A DNA stretch of 64,000 nt from Halorussus lipolyticus (GTDB lineage Archaea > Halobacteriota > Halobacteria > Halobacteriales > Haladaptataceae). The translations under genes and the position numbers were made by a program. Shown in pieces: positions 53,385 to 61,064 of the stretch (positions are counted from its first letter, which is position 1; every line of letters starts with the position of its first letter). The stretch is taken from contig NZ_CP119804.1 of assembly GCF_029338375.1 (NCBI RefSeq), positions 2,934,955 through 2,998,954 of the forward strand. Reading direction: 5' to 3'. The notes beneath the pieces were generated by a model. The model made no database searches. It saw only the letters and a program-made list of their open reading frames with translations, and was not told the DNA's origin.

Positions 53385-54845
53385 TTACTGGCGGTACTTC
53401 TGCCACGCGCCCGCCCCGACGAGCGCGGCGATGCCTGCCGGGAGACCGAATCCGGGTGCGCTCCCCGCCGACGAGTCGGCGTTGGCGGTCGTCTCGCCAG
53501 CGAGGGCGGCCTCCTCGGTGGTCGGAGTCGGCGTCTCGGCGGGGGTTTCGGTCGCCGAGTTCCCCGACCGGTTCTCGCCGGTCGCGGTCAGTGACGGCGG
53601 GTCCTTCTGGGGCTTGTTCCGGGCGTCCTCTATCGGGAAGGTGTAGAGGCCGCCCTTCCCGTTCGACCGCTGACCGTAGCTACTGGCGACGAAGAACCGC
53701 TCGGTCGCGCGCTTGGCGGTCCAGAAGGAGGCCTCGTCGGGCATGCGCCACCACGCCAGTTGGGTGGGGTTCGCGGGATTCGAGATGTCGTGAATCTTCA
53801 CCCCGCCCTGATACCACGACGAGAACAGTCGGTCGCCCACGATGTCGAAGTTGTGCGAGGTGGTCCACGTCCCGTCGATAGAGGAGTCGGACGTGGCCGG
53901 GGCGTCGATGGTCGAGAGCTTTCGGGGGTTCGAGAGGTCCGAGGTGTCCCAGAGTTGGAGGCTTCCGGGGCCGCCCTCTCCGCCGGCGGCCCACGCCTCC
54001 TTGTTGATGCCGAGCAGACTCCCGTCGTCGTTGGCCATCGCGTAGTGGGCGTTGCCGGGGAGGCTGATGACCTGCGCGTGGGCCTCGTCGTCGGGAATCG
54101 CCCGGAGTTCTTCGAGGGGTCGCCCGCCGATTCGCGTCCGGAACTGCGGGTCGGTGGGGTCGCTCACGTCCACGATGTAGGTCCCGGCGTCCCAGTGAGA
54201 GAGGTACGCCAATCCGTCTTGGACCCACACGTCGTGGAGCGTCCAGAGGCCCGAGGCCACCTCGCTCCACGTCTCGTCGCGGGAGGTTAGCGACCAGCGC
54301 CCGATTTCGTTCGGATTCCCGTCGCTCACGTCCACCATCACCAGCGCGTTGGTCTCCGCGCCGTTCCCGGTCAGGTAGACCACCCCGTCCCGGAGAAAGC
54401 AGTTGTGAATCGGGAAGTCGGTCTCGTGGAAGGCCATCCGGGAGGGATTCTCGGGGTCGCTCACGTCGTACAGGACGAACCCCTGCAACACCTCGCCCTG
54501 AATCGGGTTTGCCGGTCCGGCGACGACCAGTCGGTCGTCATCGACTTTGAGGTCCTGAACCAGTCTCAGCGGTCCGGTCTCGCGCTCGGAAATGAGATTG
54601 CGCTCCTCGAAGACGAGTCGGGGGTCGCTGGGAATCTGCACGTCCACGACTCCGAACCCGTCCGTCGTGGCGACGTAGGCGAAATCGCCGCTCGGGTCCG
54701 GAACCGTCTCCTTGGCGTTCTTGACGGGGATACTCCCGAGCGGACTGTACGGTCCGGGATGGGCAGTCCCGACTCCAGCAGTTGTGCCGACTGCGCCGAG
54801 TGCGACCGACCCGGCGACCCCCCGAAGAAACGCACGCCGTTGCAT
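53385..54845 (-). CDS. Surface-anchored LVIVD-repeat protein with PGF-CTERM-like tail
   Basis: 486 residues. [20 protein letters not shown] is a Tat signal. The body has repeated units such as [38 protein letters not shown] and [12 protein letters not shown], the LVIVD beta-propeller pattern. A Thr/Pro-rich linker leads to [17 protein letters not shown] and KYRQ, a PGF-CTERM-like signal for archaeosortase A, which would fix the protein to the membrane lipid and S-layer. The ligand is unknown. Confidence 0.85.
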   Translation of the reverse strand: MQRRAFLRGVAGSVALGAVGTTAGVGTAHPGPYSPLGSIPVKNAKETVPDPSGDFAYVATTDGFGVVDVQIPSDPRLVFEERNLISERETGPLRLVQDLKVDDDRLVVAGPANPIQGEVLQGFVLYDVSDPENPSRMAFHETDFPIHNCFLRDGVVYLTGNGAETNALVMVDVSDGNPNEIGRWSLTSRDETWSEVASGLWTLHDVWVQDGLAYLSHWDAGTYIVDVSDPTDPQFRTRIGGRPLEELRAIPDDEAHAQVISLPGNAHYAMANDDGSLLGINKEAWAAGGEGGPGSLQLWDTSDLSNPRKLSTIDAPATSDSSIDGTWTTSHNFDIVGDRLFSSWYQGGVKIHDISNPANPTQLAWWRMPDEASFWTAKRATERFFVASSYGQRSNGKGGLYTFPIEDARNKPQKDPPSLTATGENRSGNSATETPAETPTPTTEEAALAGETTANADSSAGSAPGFGLPAGIAALVGAGAWQKYRQ

Positions 54846-54911
54846 GGAGGTAACGTAGGCCCGAAGCAGGATAAAAGGGAGGGCAGAGGCGAACACGACG
54901 AGTGCGGCGAG

Positions 54912-55889
54912 TCAGACCACCGAACTCGTTCGGTCGCCCGTGCCGCCGGTCAGGGCGCTGGCGATGGCCCCCTTCAGCACCACGTCGTCGCCGAGGTTCG
55001 TGAGTTGCACGTCGGGGACGTTGTTGAACACCATGTCGCCGACGCGCTCCCGGATGGGGTCCACCACGAGGTCCTCGTTGTTCAGCGCGACTGCGCCGCC
55101 GACGTAGACCACCAGCGGGGCGTAGGCCTGCACGATGTTGCTGACCCCGAGGGCGTTCCAGTGGGCGAGTTGGTCGATTACGTGGTCGGCGAAGTCGTCG
55201 TCGCCCGCCGACTCGAACACGTCGATGGCGGAGAACTCGGGGTCGTCGAGCGGGAGGTCGGTGTCGAGGCTCCGGGCGTCCTCGGCCAGCAGTTTCGCGT
55301 ACTCGGGGATGTTGTTGCCCGAGCAGTAGGCCTCCCAGTGGCCGTCTCGGCCGCACCCGCAGGTCCGGCGTCCTCGGGGGTCCACGACCATGTGGCCGAC
55401 TTCGCCCGCGTTGCCGTCCCACCCGGAGAGGACCTGTCCGTCAACGCAGACCCCGGCACCGATGCCGGACGAGATGGTCAGGTACACCATGTCGTCGGGG
55501 TTGCGGTCGCTGTAGAATCGCTCGCCGATGACGCCCGCGATGGTGTCGTTGTGGAGGTACACTTGGTCGCTGTCGATGAGTTCGCCGACGGGACCGGTCA
55601 GCGGAATCCGGTCGATGGTGTCGGGGAGGTTGGCCGGACCGTCTATCGCGCCGTCGGCCAAGTCAAGCGGACCGATGGACCCGATGCCGGCAGACCGGAC
55701 GCGAGCGGGGTCGATGTCGGCACCCTCGCAGGCCTCGCGGATGCACTCTAGCACGGCCTCGGTCACCGCGATGCCGGTGGGGCCGTTGGGCGTGTTGGCC
55801 CGGTGTACGCTCACCACGTCCCCCTCGTCGTCGGCGACTGCCGCCCTGACGTTCGTCGCGCCGAGGTCAACGCCCACGTAGTACGCCAT
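54912..55889 (-). CDS. ROK-family sugar kinase (glucokinase-like)
   Basis: 325 residues. The phosphate motif GVDLGATNVRAAVAD opens it; GEVGHMVVDPRGRRTCGCGR with GHWEAYCSG is the ROK zinc site (CGCGxxG...C) and sugar-binding region. It probably phosphorylates glucose with ATP. Haloarchaea mostly use the semi-phosphorylative Entner-Doudoroff route for glucose, so the physiological substrate may be another sugar. Confidence 0.9.
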   Translation of the reverse strand: MAYYVGVDLGATNVRAAVADDEGDVVSVHRANTPNGPTGIAVTEAVLECIREACEGADIDPARVRSAGIGSIGPLDLADGAIDGPANLPDTIDRIPLTGPVGELIDSDQVYLHNDTIAGVIGERFYSDRNPDDMVYLTISSGIGAGVCVDGQVLSGWDGNAGEVGHMVVDPRGRRTCGCGRDGHWEAYCSGNNIPEYAKLLAEDARSLDTDLPLDDPEFSAIDVFESAGDDDFADHVIDQLAHWNALGVSNIVQAYAPLVVYVGGAVALNNEDLVVDPIRERVGDMVFNNVPDVQLTNLGDDVVLKGAIASALTGGTGDRTSSVV

Positions 55890-56044
55890 TCACCCCGGTA
55901 GGACGGTCCGGCGGCACTTAACTACAAGCATTTACTCGGCGACGAGTATGCGATTGCGTAGCGTGATGGGGTTCCCCGTTCGGCCCGGTCGTCCTCGACG
56001 CGACTCCCACGAAGATTAACATCCGCGGCGTGCTATCTGGTAGC

Positions 56045-56470
56045 ATGTCTGACTCGGACGACTCCCCCGGCACGGACGCCAATGGCTCTCCCGGCGCGGG
56101 CCTCTCGGACGAGGAGGTCTCAGCACTCCACGAGGCCGAACTCGGCATCGAGTGGTTGCACCGGGCGCACGGCCACCTCGTGGAGTTCCACCACGCCACG
56201 GGCCACGCGATGGACCACCTCGCCGACGCCGAACAGCGCCTGCGAGACGCCGGTCACGACGGTCTCGCCGACCGCTTGCGCGACGACCTCCTCCCGCGAG
56301 GAGTCGTCGGCGACACGTGGTCCTACGGCGTGCTGGAGGCGTTTCAGGACGGCCCGCTGGACGACGCGACGACATTCGAGCGAGAGGCCCGCGAGGACCT
56401 CGTGGACGGCGAGCGCCACGTCGCCGAGCGCCGACAGGAGCGCGAGTGGAAGGGTCGGTCGGAGAAGTAG
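56045..56470 (+). CDS. Haloarchaeal conserved hypothetical protein
   Basis: 141 residues. SDEEVSALHEAELGIEWLHR, HGHLVEFHHATGHAMDHLAD and the His-rich helices suggest an all-helical soluble protein; several His and Glu residues spaced like a metal-binding bundle stand out (HRAHGH, EFHHATGHAMDH). I recall similar haloarchaeal proteins without a role. The ATG at 56045 is preferred to a start 15 bp upstream. Confidence 0.65.
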   Translation: MSDSDDSPGTDANGSPGAGLSDEEVSALHEAELGIEWLHRAHGHLVEFHHATGHAMDHLADAEQRLRDAGHDGLADRLRDDLLPRGVVGDTWSYGVLEAFQDGPLDDATTFEREAREDLVDGERHVAERRQEREWKGRSEK

Positions 56471-56522
56471 CACTAGCCGGAGACGCAGGCCGGTCCGCCG
56501 GCGGCGGACCGGCCGCAACTCG

Positions 56523-56602
56523 ATTCCGCGAACGCTCGACTGACCAGACCACCGACAAACGCTTGATTGACCAATCTACCGGCAAACGCTCGGTGAACCA
56601 GC
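56523..56602. repeat. 27-bp tandem repeat, about three units
   Basis: Three units of the type ACCGRCAAACGCTYG lie head to tail with a 27-bp period at the outer edge of family 1 copy B. Family 1 copy A has one related unit (GGGCGTTTGCCGG, 34267-34279). The period equals nine codons, so any frame repeats too, but no convincing gene is there. Confidence 0.6.
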
Positions 56603-56844
56603 CGACAGTTTGGGTGGATGAAGGGGCCGCCCGGTCGCGCAACGCTTGGTCGTCTCTGTGGGCAACTATTTCTGCGCGGGCGGTGTCTCGCCGAACGGGG
56701 AGAGGTCGTTCGAAAGGCGAAGCCTTTCGTGATCACGAAAATCTCCGATTTTCGGACGACGATGGCTCGGAAGACGCGGTTTGTCTTCCGGTGCTGAGAG
56801 CGCAGAAATATCCCGCAGAGCGACCGCGACCGGGCGGGGGCTTT
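56575..56844 (-). repeat. Dispersed hairpin repeat family 1, copy B (with insertion)
   Basis: Fills most of the gene-free stretch 56471-56931. On the minus strand it aligns with copy A from AAAGCCCCCGCCCG to GACCGGGCGGCCCCTTCATC and CGAGCGTTTGCCGG. Arms ATTTCTGCGC (56668-56677) and GCGCAGAAAT (56800-56809) pair perfectly but differ from the arms of copy A. The stem-loop GGAAGAC/GTCTTCC is at 56769-56789. The palindromic module at 56705-56760 is an extra block absent from copy A. Confidence 0.75.
56705..56760 (-). repeat. Small palindromic repeat module, copy 3
   Basis: GTCGTTCG and CGGACGAC are near-perfect inverted ends; inside are CGAAAGGC-gaa-GCCTTTCG, TGATCA and CGAAAATC-tcc-GATTTTCG. 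It interrupts family 1 copy B exactly where copy A reads on (GCCATCG then CCTCACTCCGTTCGGCG), so copy A serves as an empty site. Confidence 0.8.
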
Positions 56845-56931
56845 CTAAAACAACCTCGTCCCAGTTTCGCTGTTCACATCGACTGAAAACTCGAAACCGC
56901 TTTCGTGAAAAACTCGAACCCTGAGGGACAT

Positions 56932-57381
56932 CTAATCTCCTCGAACGAACGTCACGGGACACGGAGCATTCAGCATCACTTCCTGCGCGGTGCTCCCGAA
57001 CACCGCCTTGCCCGCCGGTGAACGTTTCCGCCCGCCGACCACCACGCGGTCGGCGTCCACCTCCTTGGCCAACTCCACGATGGTCTCGCCGTGGTCGCCG
57101 ACGCGGCCCCGGACGCTGTACTCGACGCCGGCGTCGTCGAAGCTACGAGTGAGGTGGCGGACCGTGGCGTGGCGCTGGGCCACCTCGTCGGGGTCGATTT
57201 CGCCGTCCGGGTCGTAGTCGAGGTTGCTCACCACGCCGTCGAACTCCTCGTCCGTGAAGACGTGGGCCAGCACCACGTGGGCACCGGTCGGTCCCGCCAC
57301 CTCGCTGACTGCCGCGGCTAGCTCCTCGGTTCGGTCGGCGTCGCCCGGCCCGACCGCGAGCAGAATGGTATCGAGTGCCAT
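56932..57381 (-). CDS. Universal stress protein (UspA fold)
   Basis: 149 residues. ILLAVGPGDADRTEELAAAV starts a Usp domain and GGRKRSPAGKAVFGSTAQEV matches the ATP-binding G2xG9G(S/T) pattern. Such proteins bind ATP and respond to stress, usually as dimers. Haloarchaea carry many copies, and no specific partner is visible here. Confidence 0.92.
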   Translation of the reverse strand: MALDTILLAVGPGDADRTEELAAAVSEVAGPTGAHVVLAHVFTDEEFDGVVSNLDYDPDGEIDPDEVAQRHATVRHLTRSFDDAGVEYSVRGRVGDHGETIVELAKEVDADRVVVGGRKRSPAGKAVFGSTAQEVMLNAPCPVTFVRGD

Positions 57382-57585
57382 ACCTGACCGTTCACCCGCT
57401 CGATATTAATGGTATGTGGCCGTGACGATTTTCGCTTCCCCCGAAGCTTCTCGATTCGGAGCATCAATATCGCGCACTAAAGAATTGTATGTATTTTCTA
57501 AACAATGCTACCTATTTCTCTCGGCGAGGACCGTCTCCCGCCGGAAGCCTCAACGTAGAAATGCGTCGCCCTCGAAGTTCGGCGC

Positions 57586-58326
57586 ATGATTCGACCGGAC
57601 CTGAGCGACCGCATCGCACTCGTCACCGGGAGCGCCAAGGGCGTCGGCAGAGAGGTCCTCCTCGCGCTCGCCGACCGAGGAGCATCCGTCGCAGTCCACT
57701 ACCGCTCCAGCGAGGACGCCGCCGACGAGACCGCCGACCGCGCCCTCGACCGGGGCGCACCCGAGGCCACCACCGTACAGGGCGACGTGGCCGACCCAGA
57801 CGACGTGGACGCGATGTTCGACGCCGTAGAGGACGAGTTAGGCACCGTGGACGTGCTGGTGAACAACGTCGGTCCGTTCGCGCCGAAGCACTGGGAGGAC
57901 ATCCCCTTCGAGGAGTGGAACACCGTCTTGCAGGCCAACGTCAACGGGACCTACCTCTGCTGTAAGCGCGCCCTTCCCGGAATGCGCGAGTCGGCGTGGG
58001 GGCGCATCGTCAACATCGGCTACGCCAGCGCGGAGAAGGGCCTGATGTCGCCCAAGAACGCGCCCTACTTCATCGCCAAGCAGGGCGTGTTGATGTTCAC
58101 CCGGATGCTCGCCAACGATACCCAGTACGAGGGCATCACCGTCAACGCCGTCTCGCCCTACGTGGTCGAGAACTCCGACGAGTTCCCCGACGACCTGCCT
58201 CGGGGGCGTCCGGCCGGATTCGAGGACATCGAGCAGGCCGTCCTCTTTTTCTTGGACGAGGACAGCGACTACATCAGCGGCGAGAATATCGAAGTGGACG
58301 GCGGGTGGTTGCCCGAGGAGGTCTGA
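57586..58326 (+). CDS. Short-chain dehydrogenase/reductase
   Basis: 246 residues. Cofactor loop TGSAKGVGREV, NNVG in helix 4 region, and the active site with Ser/Tyr/Lys: IVNIGYASAEKGLMSPKNAP with YFIAK. The C-terminal DYISGENIEVDGGW is typical of 3-oxoacyl-ACP-reductase-like SDRs. NADP(H) or NAD(H) oxidoreductase; the substrate is unknown. Confidence 0.9.
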   Translation: MIRPDLSDRIALVTGSAKGVGREVLLALADRGASVAVHYRSSEDAADETADRALDRGAPEATTVQGDVADPDDVDAMFDAVEDELGTVDVLVNNVGPFAPKHWEDIPFEEWNTVLQANVNGTYLCCKRALPGMRESAWGRIVNIGYASAEKGLMSPKNAPYFIAKQGVLMFTRMLANDTQYEGITVNAVSPYVVENSDEFPDDLPRGRPAGFEDIEQAVLFFLDEDSDYISGENIEVDGGWLPEEV

Positions 58327-58338
58327 CGGGACACCGAT

Positions 58339-58788
58339 TCAAATCCCGTCCGCGTCCCACGTCCGCTCCGCCGACCATCCCTCTCGGCCCTCCTCCAGTC
58401 CGACCGCCTCGTCGATTAACTTCTCTTGCTTGCGCACCACGTCGGTCATCGTGAGGATGCCGACCATCTCCATCGACTCGACGACGGGGAGCTTTTTCAC
58501 GTCCTCGTCGTGCATCTGGCGGACCGCCTTCCGCACCGTCGCGTCGGGCGCGGTCGTCACCAGCGACCCGGTGGCCGCCTTGGCGACCGGAATCTCGGGA
58601 AAGGGCCGCTCGGAGAGGTATCCGGCCTTCAGCGCGTCGGTCTCGGTGACGATACCGGCCGGGTTGCCCTCGCGCGTGACGACGGCGCTCCCGACGCCCT
58701 CGCGGAGCATTTGGCCGACCGCTTCCTGAAGCGAGGCGTCGGCGGGGACCGTCACGACCTCGGAGGTCATGGCGTCTCGAACGAGCAT
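58339..58788 (-). CDS. Two-CBS-domain protein
   Basis: 149 residues, two CBS domains: MLVRDAMTSEVVTVPADASL with GIVTETDALKAG, and LVTTAPDATVRKAVRQMHDE with GILTMTDVV. A Bateman module of this type binds adenine nucleotides or SAM and acts as a sensor. It stands alone, with no effector domain. It is convergent with the SDR gene, 12 bp apart. Confidence 0.9.
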   Translation of the reverse strand: MLVRDAMTSEVVTVPADASLQEAVGQMLREGVGSAVVTREGNPAGIVTETDALKAGYLSERPFPEIPVAKAATGSLVTTAPDATVRKAVRQMHDEDVKKLPVVESMEMVGILTMTDVVRKQEKLIDEAVGLEEGREGWSAERTWDADGI

Positions 58789-58874
58789 GTCTCTGGATTG
58801 ATGGGTGATGCACGTGTTTCTTCGGGTCTATAGAATGCTATCGGTACGACGACCCTGATTGTGAACGCTTCTCG

Positions 58875-59030
58875 AAGCCCCCGGCCGCTGGCGGTCGCTG
58901 GCCGGCATATCCGACGGACGTAGTTGCGTCGGATAGGGGCCGACCAGCGACTGAATTGCACGCCAGCGCCCGGCCCCTTCATCCCGCCCCGTGGTCTGTT
59001 CGACTGGGCATCTGTTGGCAGTTGTTCGGT
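58875..59030 (+). repeat. Dispersed hairpin repeat family 1, copy C (short)
   Basis: Within the gene-free stretch 58789-59117. AAGCCCCCGGCCGCTGGCGG, then a long hairpin from GTCGCTGGCCGGC with TATCCGACG to CGTCGGATA with GACCAGCGAC (58894-58951), then CCGGCCCCTTCATCCCGCCC and GTGGTCTGTTCG. It lacks the inner stem-loop of copies A and B. The remaining gap holds no gene. Confidence 0.7.
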
Positions 59031-59117
59031 CTGCTGTTGCGGTCCGGAAACTGGCCGGTCGCTCGTTGGTTTCGTCGCCGAAATCGCCTGTCGAGTCCGA
59101 ATCCGAGTTTTTCATTT

Positions 59118-60209
59118 TCACGACCCACTCAACAACTTCTTCAGATGCTCCGCCGAGAAGAAGGAGGTCGGCTTGTCCATGTGGACGCCGATTTCCCCGG
59201 AGAACGCCGAGAGGCCGACCTTCTGGACCTCCTCGGGGAGCGAGTAGCACTTCCGAATCCAGTGGCCGAGTTGAATCTCTCTGCTCAGGTCCTCGCGCCA
59301 CGCCTCCTCGTAGTCCTGCAAGGTCTCCGGGCGCTCGGGGTCGATGACGCGGGCGGCGTGACTCGCGGCGGTCATGCCGTAGAGAATCCCGCCGCCGGTG
59401 AAGGGCTTGGTCTGGGCCGCGGCGTCGCCGATGAGGAACCCGCGCCGACTCGTCACCCGGTCGGCCGGACCGACCGGAATCATGCCCGCGCAGAAGTGGG
59501 TCGTCTCCACGTCGTACTCGTCGGTGAACTCGTCGAACAGGTCCTTGGCGGAGGGATTAGACCCCGGAGGAGCCGCGAGACCGTACTCGACACCCGAGTC
59601 TCCTCGTGGAATCCGCCACGCGAAGAATCGGGGCGCTGTCAGGTGAACGTCCACGTAGTCGCCGGGGTCGTCCTCCTCGGAGAACGCCAGCACGCCCTGT
59701 AGCTTCTCGCCGGGTTCGGGCAGGTCGAGGTCCGACCGGACCCGAGACACCGGGCCGTCACAGCCAGCGACCATCTTGGCCTCGAAAGTCTGGGTCCCCT
59801 CCGGCGTGCTGGCGGTGACCTCCACGTGGTCGGGGTACTCCTCGACCGCCGAGACGCTGTGGTTCTCCCGGAGGTCCGCCCCGGCGTCCTCGGCGGCCTC
59901 AGCCAGCAGTTTGTCGAGGCCCACGCGGTCGATGACGTTCGAGACGACCTCGCGCTTGTAGAACTGGTAGTCGTCGCTGTCCGGCCCGCCGACGTGGAAG
60001 CGCGCGCCGTAGACCTCGTTCTGGAGCAACTCGTCGCGCGCGCCGTCGGGAGTGAACTCCCAGATGTCGGTGCTGACGTGCCCGGAGCAGGCTAACGGTT
60101 TGCCGACTTCTCCGCGTTCCAAGGTCAGCACGTCGTACCCCCGCTCGGACGCTCGCCGGGAGAATCGAGACCCGGCAGGTCCCGCGCCGACGACTACGAA
60201 GTCGTACAT
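59118..60209 (-). CDS. Geranylgeranyl reductase family flavoprotein
   Basis: 363 residues. FAD motif VVVGAGPAGSRFSRRA, then LERGEVGKPLACSGHVS and GFLIGDAAAQTKPFTGGGI, as in geranylgeranyl and digeranylgeranylglycerophospholipid reductases. These saturate the isoprenoid chains of archaeal membrane lipids (or of quinones). Several paralogues occur in haloarchaea, so the substrate is uncertain. The CSGHV segment is common to the archaeal group. Confidence 0.88.
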   Translation of the reverse strand: MYDFVVVGAGPAGSRFSRRASERGYDVLTLERGEVGKPLACSGHVSTDIWEFTPDGARDELLQNEVYGARFHVGGPDSDDYQFYKREVVSNVIDRVGLDKLLAEAAEDAGADLRENHSVSAVEEYPDHVEVTASTPEGTQTFEAKMVAGCDGPVSRVRSDLDLPEPGEKLQGVLAFSEEDDPGDYVDVHLTAPRFFAWRIPRGDSGVEYGLAAPPGSNPSAKDLFDEFTDEYDVETTHFCAGMIPVGPADRVTSRRGFLIGDAAAQTKPFTGGGILYGMTAASHAARVIDPERPETLQDYEEAWREDLSREIQLGHWIRKCYSLPEEVQKVGLSAFSGEIGVHMDKPTSFFSAEHLKKLLSGS

Positions 60210-60289
60210 CGCTCGGGCGTACTACCCTCCGGCCCAAGTATTCACCGCTCTGTTCGCCCCCGCCCGAAGCCTCTCGGCGCGCCGCCGAA

Positions 60290-60844
60290 CTATCCTTCGA
60301 CGTTCGGTGGTGTCTCCTGCTGAGCGAGTTGTCGCCGCCGCACGTAGTGGGTCGCCGCCGACAGCGCGAACGCCGCGACGATGAGGACGCCCCAAATCTC
60401 GTCCGGAATCGCCGACAGCGGCGGGACGCCCAAGAAGTCTCCCAGAACCAACACCGCGCTGACGACCGCCAGCGCGAGGTAGTACCGAATCCACGGGAAC
60501 TCGTCTTGCGGCCGGAGGTAGCCCTCCAACTGAGCCGCGTTGCCCGAGAGTTCTACCACGCCGCGGTTCTGGTTGTAATCCACGATACCTGCGTCCGCGA
60601 GTTTCGGGAGATGCGTCTGATACAGGGACGTATAGACCGATTTCCGCTCGTTGGCCGACAGCCCCTCGACAGTCGTGTCGTTCTCCCACGCCGCCACCTG
60701 CTCGGCGAGTTCGCTCAGCTCGACCGGGCGGTCCTCCTGCTTGAGGTAATGTAGCGTGTATCGCCGCCGCCGGTTCTTCAACACGTCGAAGATGAGGTCT
60801 TCGGACAGTGTTTGTTGTTCCGGTGAGTTATCAGCCGAGCTCAT
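60290..60844 (-). CDS. Membrane-anchored winged-helix regulator (DUF7344-like)
   Basis: 184 residues from the ATG at 60844 (a start at 60862 adds six). SEDLIFDVLKNRRRRYTLHY begins a winged helix of about 95 residues with YQTHLPKLADAGIVDYNQ as recognition region. Two C-terminal TM helices (YLALAVVSAVLVLGDFLGV and IWGVLIVAAFALSAATHY) follow. This is a frequent haloarchaeal arrangement; targets are unknown. It is divergent from nothing close: the 200-bp gap to uvrA holds no gene. Confidence 0.82.
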   Translation of the reverse strand: MSSADNSPEQQTLSEDLIFDVLKNRRRRYTLHYLKQEDRPVELSELAEQVAAWENDTTVEGLSANERKSVYTSLYQTHLPKLADAGIVDYNQNRGVVELSGNAAQLEGYLRPQDEFPWIRYYLALAVVSAVLVLGDFLGVPPLSAIPDEIWGVLIVAAFALSAATHYVRRRQLAQQETPPNVEG

Positions 60845-61064
60845 GCTACCGAAATCGCTCAATCGCTTGTTGCGCCGGTGCCACCGCCACCCGTCCCATC
60901 ACGGTACGCCAGTTTCTCCCGGACCGCACTTTGTTATCCAGTACTTAGCCCTCCGGGGGCCTGAACCGACCCCGGCTTACCGGCGGTAATACGGGGATTC
61001 TCTGGGTTAACGTGACGATACAGCCGCCGTATTCCGGAAAACAGTGCGGAACCGCGGAACGTTC

